64,000 bases of DNA from Propionicimonas sp020161015 (GCF_964266745.1 NZ_CAXWGX010000026.1:124001-188000); one strand, 5' to 3'; numbered from the stretch's first letter, positions 49,678 to 58,833 are shown. Notes: generated by a model from the letters alone, not told the origin. Numbers and translations are program-made.

Positions 49678-50476
49678 TTCGCACCTCCTCGAAACGAACG
49701 GTGGCGTAGCCCACGACCCTGGCGCGGTCGCCGGCGGTGTCTCCGGAATTGCGGGCGTCGACGAGCACCGGGCGCAGCCCGCGCGCCCGCGCGACGACGA
49801 CCATGCCGTTCACCCCGACGGCCCCGCACGCCCGGCGCTCGGGCAGCGGCCACTGCAGGGCGAGGATGCGCCGCACGGTGTCGGCGTCCATCGCCCTCGC
49901 GTCCGCGTAGGGCCGGTAGTGGGACAGGTCGGAACTGATCAGCACCAGCGTCTCCGGCCCTCCCCAGCACGCCTCGATCACCTGGGCGACGTCCTCCGGC
50001 GTGGCGTCCCCCACCACCAGCGGCAGCAGCGTGAAAGCGTCGAGCACGCTCTGGAGGAAGGGGAGCTGGACCTCCAGGGAGTGCTCGCGCTCGTGCGGAG
50101 CGTCCCACCGGACGACCTGCGGCAGGCGCAGCAGCCCGTCCGCGGGCTCGACCGGCACTTCGCCCAGGGGCGTCGCGAAGCGGTCGGACGTGGGCAGGGC
50201 GAGCCCGGGGAACGGCACGTAGTGGGACGGGCCGAGCAGGACCACCCTGCTGATGCGGGTGCGCAGAGCCTCCACCTGGACATAGCCCAGAGCTGCGGTG
50301 GGGCCGGAGTAGGCGTAGCCGGCGTGGGGGACGATCATGGCCCGTGGCGGGCTTCCCGGGACGCCGCTCGTGCGGGCCGCGGCGAGCAGGCGGTCGAGGT
50401 CACGGCGAAGGTCATCGGGTCGCCCGGGGTAGAAGCGCCCGGAGACTGCGGGTTGACGTACGGTCGCCATCGACAT
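49664..50476 (-). CDS. amrB: AmmeMemoRadiSam system protein B (MEMO1 family)
   Basis: 270 residues of the MEMO fold, related to class III extradiol dioxygenases. Family stretches: VRQPAVSGRFYPGRPDDLRRDL, IVPHAGYAYSGPTAALGY, LLGPSHYVPF, HEREHSLEVQLPFLQSVL, SSDLSHYRPY, CGAVGVNGM. The metal His and Cys residues of MEMO are retained. ATG 50476 is used; a second ATG two codons on is equally placed. First gene of the amrB-amrA-amrS operon. Confidence 0.93.
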   Translation of the reverse strand: MSMATVRQPAVSGRFYPGRPDDLRRDLDRLLAAARTSGVPGSPPRAMIVPHAGYAYSGPTAALGYVQVEALRTRISRVVLLGPSHYVPFPGLALPTSDRFATPLGEVPVEPADGLLRLPQVVRWDAPHEREHSLEVQLPFLQSVLDAFTLLPLVVGDATPEDVAQVIEACWGGPETLVLISSDLSHYRPYADARAMDADTVRRILALQWPLPERRACGAVGVNGMVVVARARGLRPVLVDARNSGDTAGDRARVVGYATVRFEEVRSDQG

Positions 50477-50744
50477 CGCCCCCACCCCAGACGCTACTCC
50501 GCTCGTGCGGGCCTCGGGGAGCCCGGCGGCGAAGAACCGCCGGAACATGGTGGGGTCGTGGCCGTCGGGATCGCGGCCCGCGGGGGCCTGCGCGGCAGGC
50601 CCTTCCGGAGGGGGTGAACGTCGGGCCGGGAGCGCCTCTCGGCGCGTGGCCGCTCGTAGCGGCGAATGTTGGAGCCCGGGGCTACCGCGGCCCGACGCCT
50701 CGGACAGGATAGGCCGTCGCCTCCCCGGAACCAAGCACGCCCGG

Positions 50745-51347
50745 TTACTCCAGCTCGCCCGCCCGCCACAGCCGGGCACCCGCGGCGAGGTCGTCGGCCA
50801 TGACCTGGAGGCGCCCGGCCTGGATCACCGCGCGGGCCCCTTCCGTGACGTCCGCACGGCCGGAGGAGACCACGCGGCAGAACGCGGCGGCACGTTCGAG
50901 CGCCACTGCGAAGTCGCCGTCGAACACGCCGTGCAGGATCTCGTCCGCGACCCGCCGCACCTCGTCGGGGCCCGGCGGCTCCACCCCGGCGACCGCGTGG
51001 TTGGGCTCGGTGAAGCGGATCCCCGCGGCGTACTCGCGCGCGGCGCCGTGCGGGTCGGTGGTCACCCACTCCCGCAGGAGGTACAGCCGCCAGAGCACCC
51101 CCGGGAGCGAGCGGGCGGGACGGGACGCCCACAGGTCGGCCAGCGTGCCGAGCCCGATGTCGTCGGCGAGCGCGACGAGCCGCGCGGTGACGGCGGGATC
51201 GGTGGCCGCCCGTCCGGTGTGCAGCAGGGCCGCCGCCGTCTCGTGGGCGGCGTGCAGCTGCGCGATCGGGTCGGACGGCTGCCCGAGCGCCTCCAGCGCA
51301 CCCGGCTCCCGATAGCTCGGACGCCTCGGCTTGTGCGGCTCGCTCAT
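50745..51347 (-). CDS. Conserved hypothetical cytoplasmic protein
   Basis: 200 residues, soluble, largely helical: MSEPHKPRRPSYREPGALEALG, then IAQLHAAHETAAALLHTGRAATDPAVTARLVALADDIGLGTLADLWASRPARSLPGVLWRLYLLREWV. No catalytic motif recognised. The frame extends upstream into a palindromic repeat; ATG 51347 is chosen because the MSEPxKPRRPSYREP start looks conserved in actinobacteria (from memory). No functional link to neighbours. Confidence 0.75.
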   Translation of the reverse strand: MSEPHKPRRPSYREPGALEALGQPSDPIAQLHAAHETAAALLHTGRAATDPAVTARLVALADDIGLGTLADLWASRPARSLPGVLWRLYLLREWVTTDPHGAAREYAAGIRFTEPNHAVAGVEPPGPDEVRRVADEILHGVFDGDFAVALERAAAFCRVVSSGRADVTEGARAVIQAGRLQVMADDLAAGARLWRAGELE

Positions 51348-51417
51348 CGGGCAAGGGTAGCCCGCGCGCCCGTCCCACCCTGCCCGCGCCCCCCGCCCCA
51401 CCCCCCGATCCGCGTTC

Positions 51418-51475
51418 GCTGCCGAAAGCAACTCGCGCCACCGGAATTCCGGTGGCGCGAGTTGCGCTCGGCAGC
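51418..51475. repeat. Palindromic intergenic element, copy 2 (most symmetric)
   Basis: Centred on CCGGAATTCCGG at 51441-51452. The inner 36 bp (51429-51464) is a perfect palindrome, and GCTGCCGA/TCGGCAGC arms extend it. It lies in the 181-bp gap between the ends of the hypothetical gene and ald. Confidence 0.85.
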
Positions 51476-51528
51476 AGGAACGGGGGAAGGGCGCGGGCCG
51501 ACGCGGCCGGCGAGGGGGGGGTCCGGCC

Positions 51529-52647
51529 TCAGGAGGCCAGGACCTCCTCGATGGACGTGTGGTCGTGACCCCAGGCCTCGGCGACCGGTCCGCTGGTGAG
51601 CACGCCGTCGAACGTCGACAGGCCACGGGCCAGTGTCGTGTCGGACGCGAGCGCGGCGCGCCACCCGAGGTCGGCGATGCGGGTGACGTAGGGCAGCGTG
51701 GCGTTGGTCAGCGCGTAGGTCGAGGTCACCGGGACCGCGCCCGGCATGTTCGCCACGGCGTAGAACACCGCGTCGTGCACCCCGTAGGTGGGGTCGGCGT
51801 GGGTGGTCGCGTGGGTGTCGGCGAAGCAGCCGCCCTGGTCCACGGCGATGTCGACGAAGACCGAGCCGGGCTTGGCGCCGGCCACCATCTCGTTGGTCAC
51901 CAGCTTGGGCGCCCGCGCACCCGGCACCAGCACGGAGCCGATCACCAGATCGGCGTCGCGGATCGCCGCCTCGATCGCGTACGCGGTGGACATCTGGGTC
52001 TTCACCTGGCCGGCGAACTCCGAGTCGAGCTGCACCAGCCGGTCGGTCGAGATGTCGAGGATGGTCACGTCCGCACGGAGGCCGTGCGCGATCTGGGCCG
52101 CGTTCAGGCCGGCCACGCCGCCGCCGATCACGACCACCTTGCCCGGGGTGACGCCGGGAACGCCGGGCAGCAGCACCCCGTCCCCACCGGCGTGCTTGAG
52201 CAGCGCGTTGGTGCCGGCGAGGACGGACAGGCGTCCGGCCACCTCGCTCATCGGACGCAGCAGCGGCAGCGCGCCGGCGTCGGTCTGCACGGTCTCGTAG
52301 GCGATCGCCGTCGTGCCGGACGCGAGCAGCGCCTCGGTCTGCGGGCGGTCGGCGGCGAGGTGGAGGTAGGTGAACAGCACCTGGTCGGCACGCAGGAACC
52401 CGTACTCGGCGGCGATCGGTTCCTTCACCTTCAGCAGCAGGTCGGCGGTGCCCCAGACGTCCGCGGCGTCGGGCACGATGGTCGCGCCGGCGAGGGTGTA
52501 GGCGTCATCGCTGATCGCCGAGCCGACCCCGGCACCGGCCTGGACGAACACCTCGTGCCCGCGGCGGGTGAGGTGGTCCACCCCGGCGGGGGTGATCGCG
52601 ACGCGGTTCTCCTGGCTCTTGATCTCGGTGGGGATGCCGATCTTCAT
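51529..52647 (-). CDS. ald: Alanine dehydrogenase
   Basis: 372 residues. N-terminal MKIGIPTEIKSQENRVAITPAGV with catalytic Arg; Lys in LLKVKEPIAAEYGFL (~75); His in YLHLAAD (~95); NAD-binding VVIGGGVAGLNAAQIAHGL; GSVFVDIAVDQGGC; NMPGAVP. It interconverts alanine with pyruvate and ammonia, using NAD. ATG at 52647. A divergent Lrp gene 124 bp away is the likely regulator, as with AldR in mycobacteria. Confidence 0.96.
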   Translation of the reverse strand: MKIGIPTEIKSQENRVAITPAGVDHLTRRGHEVFVQAGAGVGSAISDDAYTLAGATIVPDAADVWGTADLLLKVKEPIAAEYGFLRADQVLFTYLHLAADRPQTEALLASGTTAIAYETVQTDAGALPLLRPMSEVAGRLSVLAGTNALLKHAGGDGVLLPGVPGVTPGKVVVIGGGVAGLNAAQIAHGLRADVTILDISTDRLVQLDSEFAGQVKTQMSTAYAIEAAIRDADLVIGSVLVPGARAPKLVTNEMVAGAKPGSVFVDIAVDQGGCFADTHATTHADPTYGVHDAVFYAVANMPGAVPVTSTYALTNATLPYVTRIADLGWRAALASDTTLARGLSTFDGVLTSGPVAEAWGHDHTSIEEVLAS

Positions 52648-52771
52648 GGGTCTGCTGCCTTTCCGTCTCCCGGCCTGCCACCGGTGGTCGGCAGAAAGTG
52701 TGGCGGCCTCGCCCGTCCGTACGCCTCCCGCGGAAACGAGATCGAAAGAATCCTCGGCTACCCTGCAACAC

Positions 52772-53281
52772 GTGACCGGCAAGGGTGTTACGGGCCGGGC
52801 GGAGCGGCCGAAGAATCCCCGCGCGCTGGACGGGATCGACCGGCGCCTGCTTCGCCTGCTGATGCGCAATGGACGCGTCTCGAACAGTCGCCTCGCACAG
52901 GAGGCGAGCGTCGCGGAGTCGACCGCGCACACGCGCGTGGCCGGGCTGATCGAGTCCGGTGTCATCCGCGGCTTCCACGCCGCCGTCGACCTCGCTGCGG
53001 TCGGCTTCCCGATCCAGGCGCTCATCCTCGTCCGGCTCCAGGACAGCGCCCGTCCACGGCTGCGCGAGGAGGCGCACCGGCTGGCGTCCTGTCCCGGCGT
53101 GCTGGACGTGTTCTTCCTCGCCGGGCAGTACGACCTCGCCGTCCGCGTGGCCGCGGCCAACACGTCCGACCTGCGCGACTTCGTGGTCAACGAGCTGAGT
53201 CGCCACCCCGAGACGGCCGGCACGGAGACGTGCCTGATCCTCGAGGACGTCCGCGGCGAACTGCCGCCGCTCGGCGACTGA
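52772..53281 (+). CDS. Lrp/AsnC-family regulator, probable ald activator
   Basis: 169 residues: HTH ALDGIDRRLLRLLMRNGRVSNSRLAQEASVAESTAHTRVAGLIESGVIRGF, then a RAM ligand-binding domain with VRLQDSARPRLREEAHRLASCPGVLDVFFLAGQYDLAVRVAAANTSDL. Divergent from ald, pointing to AldR-like alanine sensing. GTG at 52772 follows TACCCT (52759-52764) by 7 nt, suggesting a leaderless mRNA. Confidence 0.9.
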   Translation: MTGKGVTGRAERPKNPRALDGIDRRLLRLLMRNGRVSNSRLAQEASVAESTAHTRVAGLIESGVIRGFHAAVDLAAVGFPIQALILVRLQDSARPRLREEAHRLASCPGVLDVFFLAGQYDLAVRVAAANTSDLRDFVVNELSRHPETAGTETCLILEDVRGELPPLGD

Positions 53282-53284
53282 GGC

Positions 53285-53749
53285 TCAGCGCTCCTGGAGG
53301 CAGAGGACGCGGCCGTTCCCGCCGGGCGCGCCCTCCCAGTAGGACGCGTCTGCCGCCGCGACGTCCGCGCACGGGTCGGTCGTGTCCGTCGTCTCCGGCT
53401 GGTTCTCCACGATGGAGATGACGGTGTACTGCGCCTCCGCGGAATCGCACTGCACGGACTTGACCTCGTTCTCGGACACCTGGGCCAGGCAGTCGCCCAC
53501 CTTCGCGCCGTGCACGTCGAACTGGCTCAGCGCGTAGAAGAGCCCCAGCCCGCCCAGGACGACGGCGATCGCGATGCCGACGATCAGGCGGACCTTGCCG
53601 CCCTTGGGCTTCTCCGGGACGGGCGGGGCAGCCGGCAGGTAGGCGCCCGGCTCGAGGTAGGGACCCTGCTGTGGTGTGCCGGCCGGCACACCGCCGGGGA
53701 CGGACTGCGGGTACTCGGCGCCGGTCGGCTGGGGGTGCTGCGTGGTCAT
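53285..53749 (-). CDS. Membrane-anchored protein with small extracytoplasmic Cys domain
   Basis: 154 residues: Pro/Gly-rich cytoplasmic N-terminus (~1-50), KPKGGK stop-transfer, one membrane helix (VRLIVGIAIAVVLGGLGLFYAL), then ~80 residues outside with Cys in VGDCLAQV, VQCDSAEA, DPCADV and VLCLQ, which could form two disulfides. The pattern resembles LppU/SCO3897-like actinobacterial proteins of unknown role. GAGAGGAAACG precedes ATG 53749. Confidence 0.8.
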   Translation of the reverse strand: MTTQHPQPTGAEYPQSVPGGVPAGTPQQGPYLEPGAYLPAAPPVPEKPKGGKVRLIVGIAIAVVLGGLGLFYALSQFDVHGAKVGDCLAQVSENEVKSVQCDSAEAQYTVISIVENQPETTDTTDPCADVAAADASYWEGAPGGNGRVLCLQER

Positions 53750-53840
53750 CGTTTCCTCTCCGCGCCGCACCCTAGAGCACCGTCACCCCGTCCTGCGCCG
53801 AAAACCCCCGACTGGACCGTTCCGTCCCGCCCCACGCCCG

Positions 53841-54215
53841 TTCCCGCCACCGATCGCAACGCTCGCCACCGGAATTCCGGCAGCAAGCGTTGCGATCGGG
53901 AGCGAACGCGGGGGGAGGGACGAGTGGGACGCGGGCCCGACACCGGTGGCACGCCGACACCGGTGCCCGTCCCACCCACGCCCCGTTCCCGCTGCCGACT
54001 GCAACCCTCGCCACCGGAATTCCGGCAGCAGGAGTTGCGATCGGGAGCAAGCGCGGGGGGAGGGACGAGTGGGACGGCGGCCCGACACCGGTGGCAGTCC
54101 GACGCAGACCCGTCCCACCCACGCCCCGTTCCCGCTGCCGACTGCAACCCTCGCCACCGGAATTCCGGCAGCAAGCGTTGCGATCGGGGGCGAACGCGGG
54201 GGGTGGGGCAGGTGG
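53841..54215. repeat. Tandem array of three palindromic elements (copies 3-5)
   Basis: CCGGAATTCCGG cores at 53869-53880, 54014-54025 and 54157-54168, i.e. 145 and 143 bp apart. Each has GTTCCCGC...GCAAC left arms, GCAGCAAGCGTTGCGATCGGG-like right arms, and a GGAGGGACGAGTGGGAC spacer. The array fills most of the 500-bp gap between the membrane protein and the response regulator; no gene is seen in it. Confidence 0.88.
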
Positions 54216-54249
54216 GACGGGTGGGACGCGGGCGCGCGGCCCGACCGGC

Positions 54250-54906
54250 TCAGCCGCGGCGGACGAGGCCGGTCTCGTAGGCGAAGAGGACCAGGCCCAC
54301 GCGATCCCGGATCTGGAGCTTGGCGAGCAGACGGGTGATGTGGGTCTTCACGGTGCCCTCGGCCATGTAGAGGCGGCGGGCGATCTCGGCGTTGGTCGCC
54401 CCGGCGGCGATCTCCACCAGGACCTCCTGCTCACGGTCGGTGAGGACGGCCACCCGGGGGTCCGCACCCTCGGGGCTCGCCGGCAGGGTGGGCACGACGT
54501 GGTCCAGCAGGCGGCGGGTGGCGGACGGCGCCATCACGGCCTCGCCGGCGGCGACCGTCCGGATCGCGTTGAGCAGGTCTCCGGGACGCGCGTCCTTCAG
54601 CATGAAGCCGCTGGCCCCGGCCTTGAGCGCGCTGAACACGTACTCGTCGAGGTCGAAGGTGGTGAGCACCAGCACCTTGGTGGGCACGTCGGCCGCCACG
54701 ATCCGCCGCGTCGCCTCCACGCCGTCCATCACCGGCATACGGATGTCCATCAGCACCACGTCACAGGGCACCGACATCACACCGGCCACCGTCTGTGCCC
54801 CGTCGGCGGCCTCGCCGACCACCTGGAGGTCCTCCTCCGCCTCGATGAGCATCCGGAAGCCGCTGCGCACCAGCTCCTGGTCGTCGGCAAGGAACACCCT
54901 GATCAT
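54250..54906 (-). CDS. NarL/LuxR-type response regulator
   Basis: 218 residues. Receiver with VFLADDQELVRSGF, phospho-acceptor Asp in VVLMDIRMPVMDG (~53), LTTFD and KAGASGFMLKD; C-terminal LuxR HTH LTDREQEVLVEIAAGATNAEIARRLYMAEGTVKTHITRLLAKLQIRDR. ATG 54906 has GAGGAG 5 nt upstream. Partner kinase overlaps directly upstream. Target genes unknown. Confidence 0.94.
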   Translation of the reverse strand: MIRVFLADDQELVRSGFRMLIEAEEDLQVVGEAADGAQTVAGVMSVPCDVVLMDIRMPVMDGVEATRRIVAADVPTKVLVLTTFDLDEYVFSALKAGASGFMLKDARPGDLLNAIRTVAAGEAVMAPSATRRLLDHVVPTLPASPEGADPRVAVLTDREQEVLVEIAAGATNAEIARRLYMAEGTVKTHITRLLAKLQIRDRVGLVLFAYETGLVRRG

Positions 54907-54908
54907 GC

Positions 54909-56156
54909 TCACTCCTCCACGCTCGCCTGCACCGGCACCGGCAGCGTCGCGGTCACCTGGAACCCTCCACTCGGCCGCGCGCGGGTGACCAGGCGTCCGC
55001 CCATCGCCGAGATCCGCTCGTTCATGCCCCGCAACCCGTGCCCCGGGCTCTGAGGCACCGCGGACGGGGTCGCCACGCCATTGTCCAGCACGTCGATCGA
55101 GATCTCCCGCATCCCGTAGGTGATCGTGACCATGGCCGTCGCCTGGGGCCCGGCGTGCTTGAGGAAGTTCGTCAGCGCCTCCTGCACCACCCGGTAGACG
55201 GTCAGCTCCAGCGCCTGCGACACCCCCCGCGGAGGCTGCCCGTGCACCGCCAGCTGCACCCGGTCGCTGGTCCGCGCCACGAGGTCGGGGATGTCGGTGA
55301 AGCGTGGGGTGGGCGTGAACTCGGCCTGGCTGCGCGACTCGGGCGCGTCCCTGAGGACGCCGAGGATCCGACGCATCTCGCTGAGCGCCTCCCGTCCGGT
55401 CTCCGCGATGGTGGTGAGCGCCTGCGTCGCGGCCTCCGGCTTCTTGGCCGCGAGCGCCTTGCCGCCCTCGGCCTGCACGATCATCACCGAGAGCGAGTGG
55501 GCCACGATGTCGTGCAGCTCGCGCGCGATCTGCGTCCGCGCCCGGGACTCGGCCAGCCGGGTCTCCTGCTCACGCTCGAGCAGCATCGTTCGGTACCGCT
55601 CCTCCGCCACGAGGACGCGGTCCTGGTGCGCCTCGCTGGACTCCCGCACGCGGCGCCCGATCGCGTAGGGCGTGATGACCAGGCCCATGCAGACGAACCA
55701 GGCCAGCGTCAGCCAGATCAGCTGGCGGAGGCTGGGGTTGCTCCAGTCGTCGAGGATCCAGCGCACGGGGCCCAGCACCGAGCCCACCGCCCCGATCGCG
55801 AGCACCACCCGGGCCATCGGTCCGGGCACCCAGCGGGCGACCGAGTAGGCGACCACGGGCACCGCGACCAGGGTGGCCATGGGGTCGGAGGAGAAGGCCA
55901 GCTGCATCAGCCCGGCGAGGGTGACCCCCGCCAGGGCGAGCAGGGGGGAGTGCCGCCGCAGCACGAGCGAGCCGATCATCAGCACAGCGCTGACCAGGGG
56001 CCCGAGGGCGAGCACCCACTGCCCGCCGGCGGCGCCAGGGAGGTCGCGCACCCCGTACGGGGGGACGGTGAGCAGGCCGAGCCCGGCCGCCAGCGCGGCG
56101 TCCAGCACCCAGTCGTGCCGGGTCGCGCCGGGCGGGAAGAGCAGGTCTCGATGCAT
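54909..56156 (-). CDS. Membrane sensor histidine kinase (HisKA_3 type)
   Basis: 415 residues. Five to six N-terminal membrane helices, coiled linker (AEERYRTMLLEREQETRLAESRARTQ), HisKA_3 with phospho-acceptor His in IARELHDIVAHSLSVMIVQ, and HATPase with VQEALTNFLKHA and GHGLRGMNERI. Partner of the adjacent NarL-type regulator, NarX/DesK-like. ATG 56156 is used; a TTG three codons upstream is an alternative. Confidence 0.93.
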   Translation of the reverse strand: MHRDLLFPPGATRHDWVLDAALAAGLGLLTVPPYGVRDLPGAAGGQWVLALGPLVSAVLMIGSLVLRRHSPLLALAGVTLAGLMQLAFSSDPMATLVAVPVVAYSVARWVPGPMARVVLAIGAVGSVLGPVRWILDDWSNPSLRQLIWLTLAWFVCMGLVITPYAIGRRVRESSEAHQDRVLVAEERYRTMLLEREQETRLAESRARTQIARELHDIVAHSLSVMIVQAEGGKALAAKKPEAATQALTTIAETGREALSEMRRILGVLRDAPESRSQAEFTPTPRFTDIPDLVARTSDRVQLAVHGQPPRGVSQALELTVYRVVQEALTNFLKHAGPQATAMVTITYGMREISIDVLDNGVATPSAVPQSPGHGLRGMNERISAMGGRLVTRARPSGGFQVTATLPVPVQASVEE

Positions 56157-56210
56157 CGGTGCCAAGCGTACGGCCCCACTACCATGGCAGGAGTCGATGG
56201 GAGGGGCTCC

Positions 56211-57050
56211 ATGTCGCCACGCCTGGCCGGGCTCTGGCTGGTGCTCGCCCTGCTCGTCTCCGGGTGCGACGCAGGGACGCCGGGAACCGGCTCCGCGAGC
56301 CCCGGGGAGCAGGCGGCGAGCACCGCATCACCCACCCCGTCCGAGCCTCCGGTCGCCGCGCTGGTCGTGGGCGACTGCACGGGCGACGTCGACCTGTCGG
56401 GAGCCTCGATCACCGGCGTGCCCGCGGTGCCCTGCACCGGCTCGCACTACTACGAGGTGCACGGCGTGATCCCGGTCACCGGGGAGGCGTGGCCGGGAGC
56501 GGACGCCCTCGGTGAGCAGGCCAAGACCGCCTGCACCGCCAGCTTCACGACCTACGTCGGCGTGGCGGCGGAGTACAGCCGCTACACCTCGGCCTACCTG
56601 GCCCCGGACGAGACCGCCTGGGCCGTCCCGGCGAACCGTGCGATCACCTGCCTCGCGGGGTCGGCGGACGGCGGGCTGGTCGGCTCGGCCAAGGGCGACA
56701 CCCTGATCTTCCCCGTGGAGGGGCAGTGCACGGGGCCGCAGGATGTGACGGCGCAGGCCCTCAAGGTGCTCGACTGCGCGGCCGCCCACTACTACGAGGT
56801 CTTCGCCACCAAGGAGATCACCGGCAGGAAGCCGCCGACCACGGCGGAGGAGCAGAAGCTCTTCACGTCGGTGTGCCAGCAGGGCTTCAAGGAGTTCGTC
56901 GGGGTGGACGTGGGCAAGTCGAAGTACGAGGTGACGTACTTCCTCGCCGGCGCGGACGTCTGGACCAAGGTGGCCGACCACCGGATCGTGTGCAGCGCCG
57001 GCTCCCCCGGGGGTGGGGTGAAAGGCTCGCTGAAGGGCGTGAAGAAGTAG
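56211..57050 (+). CDS. Lipoprotein with two septum-formation-type domains
   Basis: 279 residues. Signal peptide with lipobox LLVSGC (Cys about residue 18). After a Ser/Thr/Pro linker come two ~95-residue repeats, each with VGDCTGDVDL.../EGQCTGPQDV..., VPCTGSHYYEVHG/LDCAAAHYYEVFA and ACTASFTTYVG/VCQQGFKEFVG, the Septum_form domain pattern. Role is extracellular and unknown. GGAGGGG precedes ATG 56211. Confidence 0.85.
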   Translation: MSPRLAGLWLVLALLVSGCDAGTPGTGSASPGEQAASTASPTPSEPPVAALVVGDCTGDVDLSGASITGVPAVPCTGSHYYEVHGVIPVTGEAWPGADALGEQAKTACTASFTTYVGVAAEYSRYTSAYLAPDETAWAVPANRAITCLAGSADGGLVGSAKGDTLIFPVEGQCTGPQDVTAQALKVLDCAAAHYYEVFATKEITGRKPPTTAEEQKLFTSVCQQGFKEFVGVDVGKSKYEVTYFLAGADVWTKVADHRIVCSAGSPGGGVKGSLKGVKK

Positions 57051-57051
57051 C

Positions 57052-57645
57052 TCAGCCCCCGAGGAGGTCGGTGAAGTCGACCACCTCGAACTCGTCGTCC
57101 CCGGCCGGCGCCCCGGCCATGACCAGCGGGGCGAACGCCTGCGCCGCGCGTGCGATGCGCCGTTCGAGCTTGCCGGACGCGCTGCCCCAGTCCTTGGTCG
57201 CAGCGAACACCGGATGCGGGGCGACGCGAGCCTTCAGGTAGTAGAACAGCGGCAGCATCGCGTGCTCGACGACAAGGGAGTGCCGGGCGGTGCCACCGGT
57301 CGCGGCGAGCAGCACGGGACGGTCCCGCATCACGTTCTCGTCGAGGGCGTCGAAGAACAGCTTGAACAACCCCGAGTAGGAGCCGTTGAACACCGGGGTC
57401 ACCGCGATCACGCCGTCCGCCTCACGCACCAGGTCGAAGGCCTCCCGCAGCCGCGTCCCCGGCACGCGGGTGGCGAGGTGGTGGGCGAGTTCGACGGCGA
57501 GCGTCCGCAGCTCCACCTGGGTCACCTGCGGCTGGCCGCCGGCGGCGGTGACCGTCGCGGCCGTCGCCTCTCCCAGCCGCTCGCCGAGCAACCGGCTCGA
57601 GGACGGGATGCTGGTGCCGGCGCTGATCACGACGATCCGGGTCAT
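57052..57645 (-). CDS. NAD(P)H-dependent FMN reductase (CE1759 family)
   Basis: 197 residues of the flavodoxin-like NADPH-FMN reductase fold: RIVVISAGTSIPSSSRLLGERL, DGVIAVTPVFNGSYSGLFKLFFDAL, LLAATGGTARHSLVVE. It supplies reduced FMN to a monooxygenase, here the luciferase-like protein whose gene overlaps it by 4 bp. Stop is 1 bp after the convergent lipoprotein stop. Confidence 0.9.
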   Translation of the reverse strand: MTRIVVISAGTSIPSSSRLLGERLGEATAATVTAAGGQPQVTQVELRTLAVELAHHLATRVPGTRLREAFDLVREADGVIAVTPVFNGSYSGLFKLFFDALDENVMRDRPVLLAATGGTARHSLVVEHAMLPLFYYLKARVAPHPVFAATKDWGSASGKLERRIARAAQAFAPLVMAGAPAGDDEFEVVDFTDLLGG

Positions 57646-58817
57646 CGGGCCACCTCGACCGCTTCGGCCACCGGGTACGGCGAGCGCCCGGTGACGTCGT
57701 CCACCGCCGCGGGCGCCGCCGGGGCAGGCTCCTCGCCCGCGTCCTGCGCCGCGCGGGCGGCGACCAGGGACGCGTGCGTCGGCGCCTCGGGGATGTGCGC
57801 CGGACGGCCCTCGGCGAAGCCCTTGCGCAGCTCGGGCAGGATCTCGCCGAGCAGGTCGAGCTGTTCCAGCACGGTCTTCAGCGGCAGGCCGGCGTGGTCG
57901 ACGAGGAACAGCTGGCGCTGGTAGTGGCCGACCTCGCGGGTGAACGACAGCGTCCGCTCGAGCACCTGCTGGGGCGAGCCGACGGTGAGCGGGGTCTCCG
58001 CCATGAACTCCTCCAGGCTGGGCCCGTAGCCGTACACCGGCGCGACGTCGAAGTAGGGGCGGAACTCGGCGATCGCGTCCTGGCTGTTGCGACGCATGAA
58101 GAACTGCCCGCCGAGACCGACGATGGCGGTGTCGGCCGGGCCGTGGCCGTGGTGCTCGAAGCGGCGCCGGTACAGGTTCACCATCCGCTTGGTGTGCGAC
58201 ATGTTCCAGAAGATGTTGTTGTGGAAGAAGCCGTCGCCGTAGTAGGCGGCCTGCTCGGCGATCTCCGGGGAGCGGATCGAGCCGTGCCAGACGAAGGGCG
58301 GCACCCCGTCCAGCGGACGCGGGGCGAGCGTGAAGCCCTGCAACGGCGTGCGGAACTTGCCCTCCCAGTTCACCACGTCCTCGCGCCAGAGCCGCCGGAG
58401 CAGCGCGTAGTTCTCGATCGCCAGGCCGATGCCGTCGCGGATGTCCTTGCCGAACCAGGGGTAGACCGGACCGGTGTTGCCGCGTCCCATCATCAGGTCG
58501 ACGCGGCCTTCGGCCAGGTGCTGGAGCACCGCGTAGTCCTCGGCGATCTTCACCGGGTCGTTCGTGGTGATCAGCGTGGTGGCCGTCGACAGCAGGATCC
58601 GTGAGGTCTGCGCGGCGATGAAGCCCAGCAGCGTGGTCGGCGAGGACGGGTGGAACGGCGGGTTGTGGTGCTCGCCGGTGGCGAAGACGTCCAGCCCGAT
58701 CTCCTCCGCCTTCTTCGCGATCGCGACCGCAGCGAGGATCCGCTCGTGCTCGGACGGGGTACGTCCGGTGGTCGGGTCCTGGGTGATGTCACCCACGCTG
58801 AAGATGCCCAGCTGCAT
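57642..58817 (-). CDS. FMN-dependent luciferase-like monooxygenase (CE1758 family)
   Basis: 391 residues, TIM-barrel LLM class. Signatures: MQLGIFSVGDITQDPTTGRTPSEHERI, DVFATGEHHNPPF, RILLSTATTLITTNDPVKIAEDYAVLQHLAEGRVDLMMGRGNTGPVYPWFG. Two-component flavin monooxygenase with the FMN reductase downstream. Substrate unknown. A TAGTTG-N6-CAACTA palindrome just upstream suggests MarR-type control. Confidence 0.92.
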   Translation of the reverse strand: MQLGIFSVGDITQDPTTGRTPSEHERILAAVAIAKKAEEIGLDVFATGEHHNPPFHPSSPTTLLGFIAAQTSRILLSTATTLITTNDPVKIAEDYAVLQHLAEGRVDLMMGRGNTGPVYPWFGKDIRDGIGLAIENYALLRRLWREDVVNWEGKFRTPLQGFTLAPRPLDGVPPFVWHGSIRSPEIAEQAAYYGDGFFHNNIFWNMSHTKRMVNLYRRRFEHHGHGPADTAIVGLGGQFFMRRNSQDAIAEFRPYFDVAPVYGYGPSLEEFMAETPLTVGSPQQVLERTLSFTREVGHYQRQLFLVDHAGLPLKTVLEQLDLLGEILPELRKGFAEGRPAHIPEAPTHASLVAARAAQDAGEEPAPAAPAAVDDVTGRSPYPVAEAVEVAR

Positions 58818-58833
58818 GAGAGGTCGCCTCCGA

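Noticed and set aside
53841..54215. CRISPR or IS remnant at the three-copy palindrome array
   Set aside because: Units are ~144 bp, similar throughout including between the cores, with no unique spacers, cas genes or transposase.
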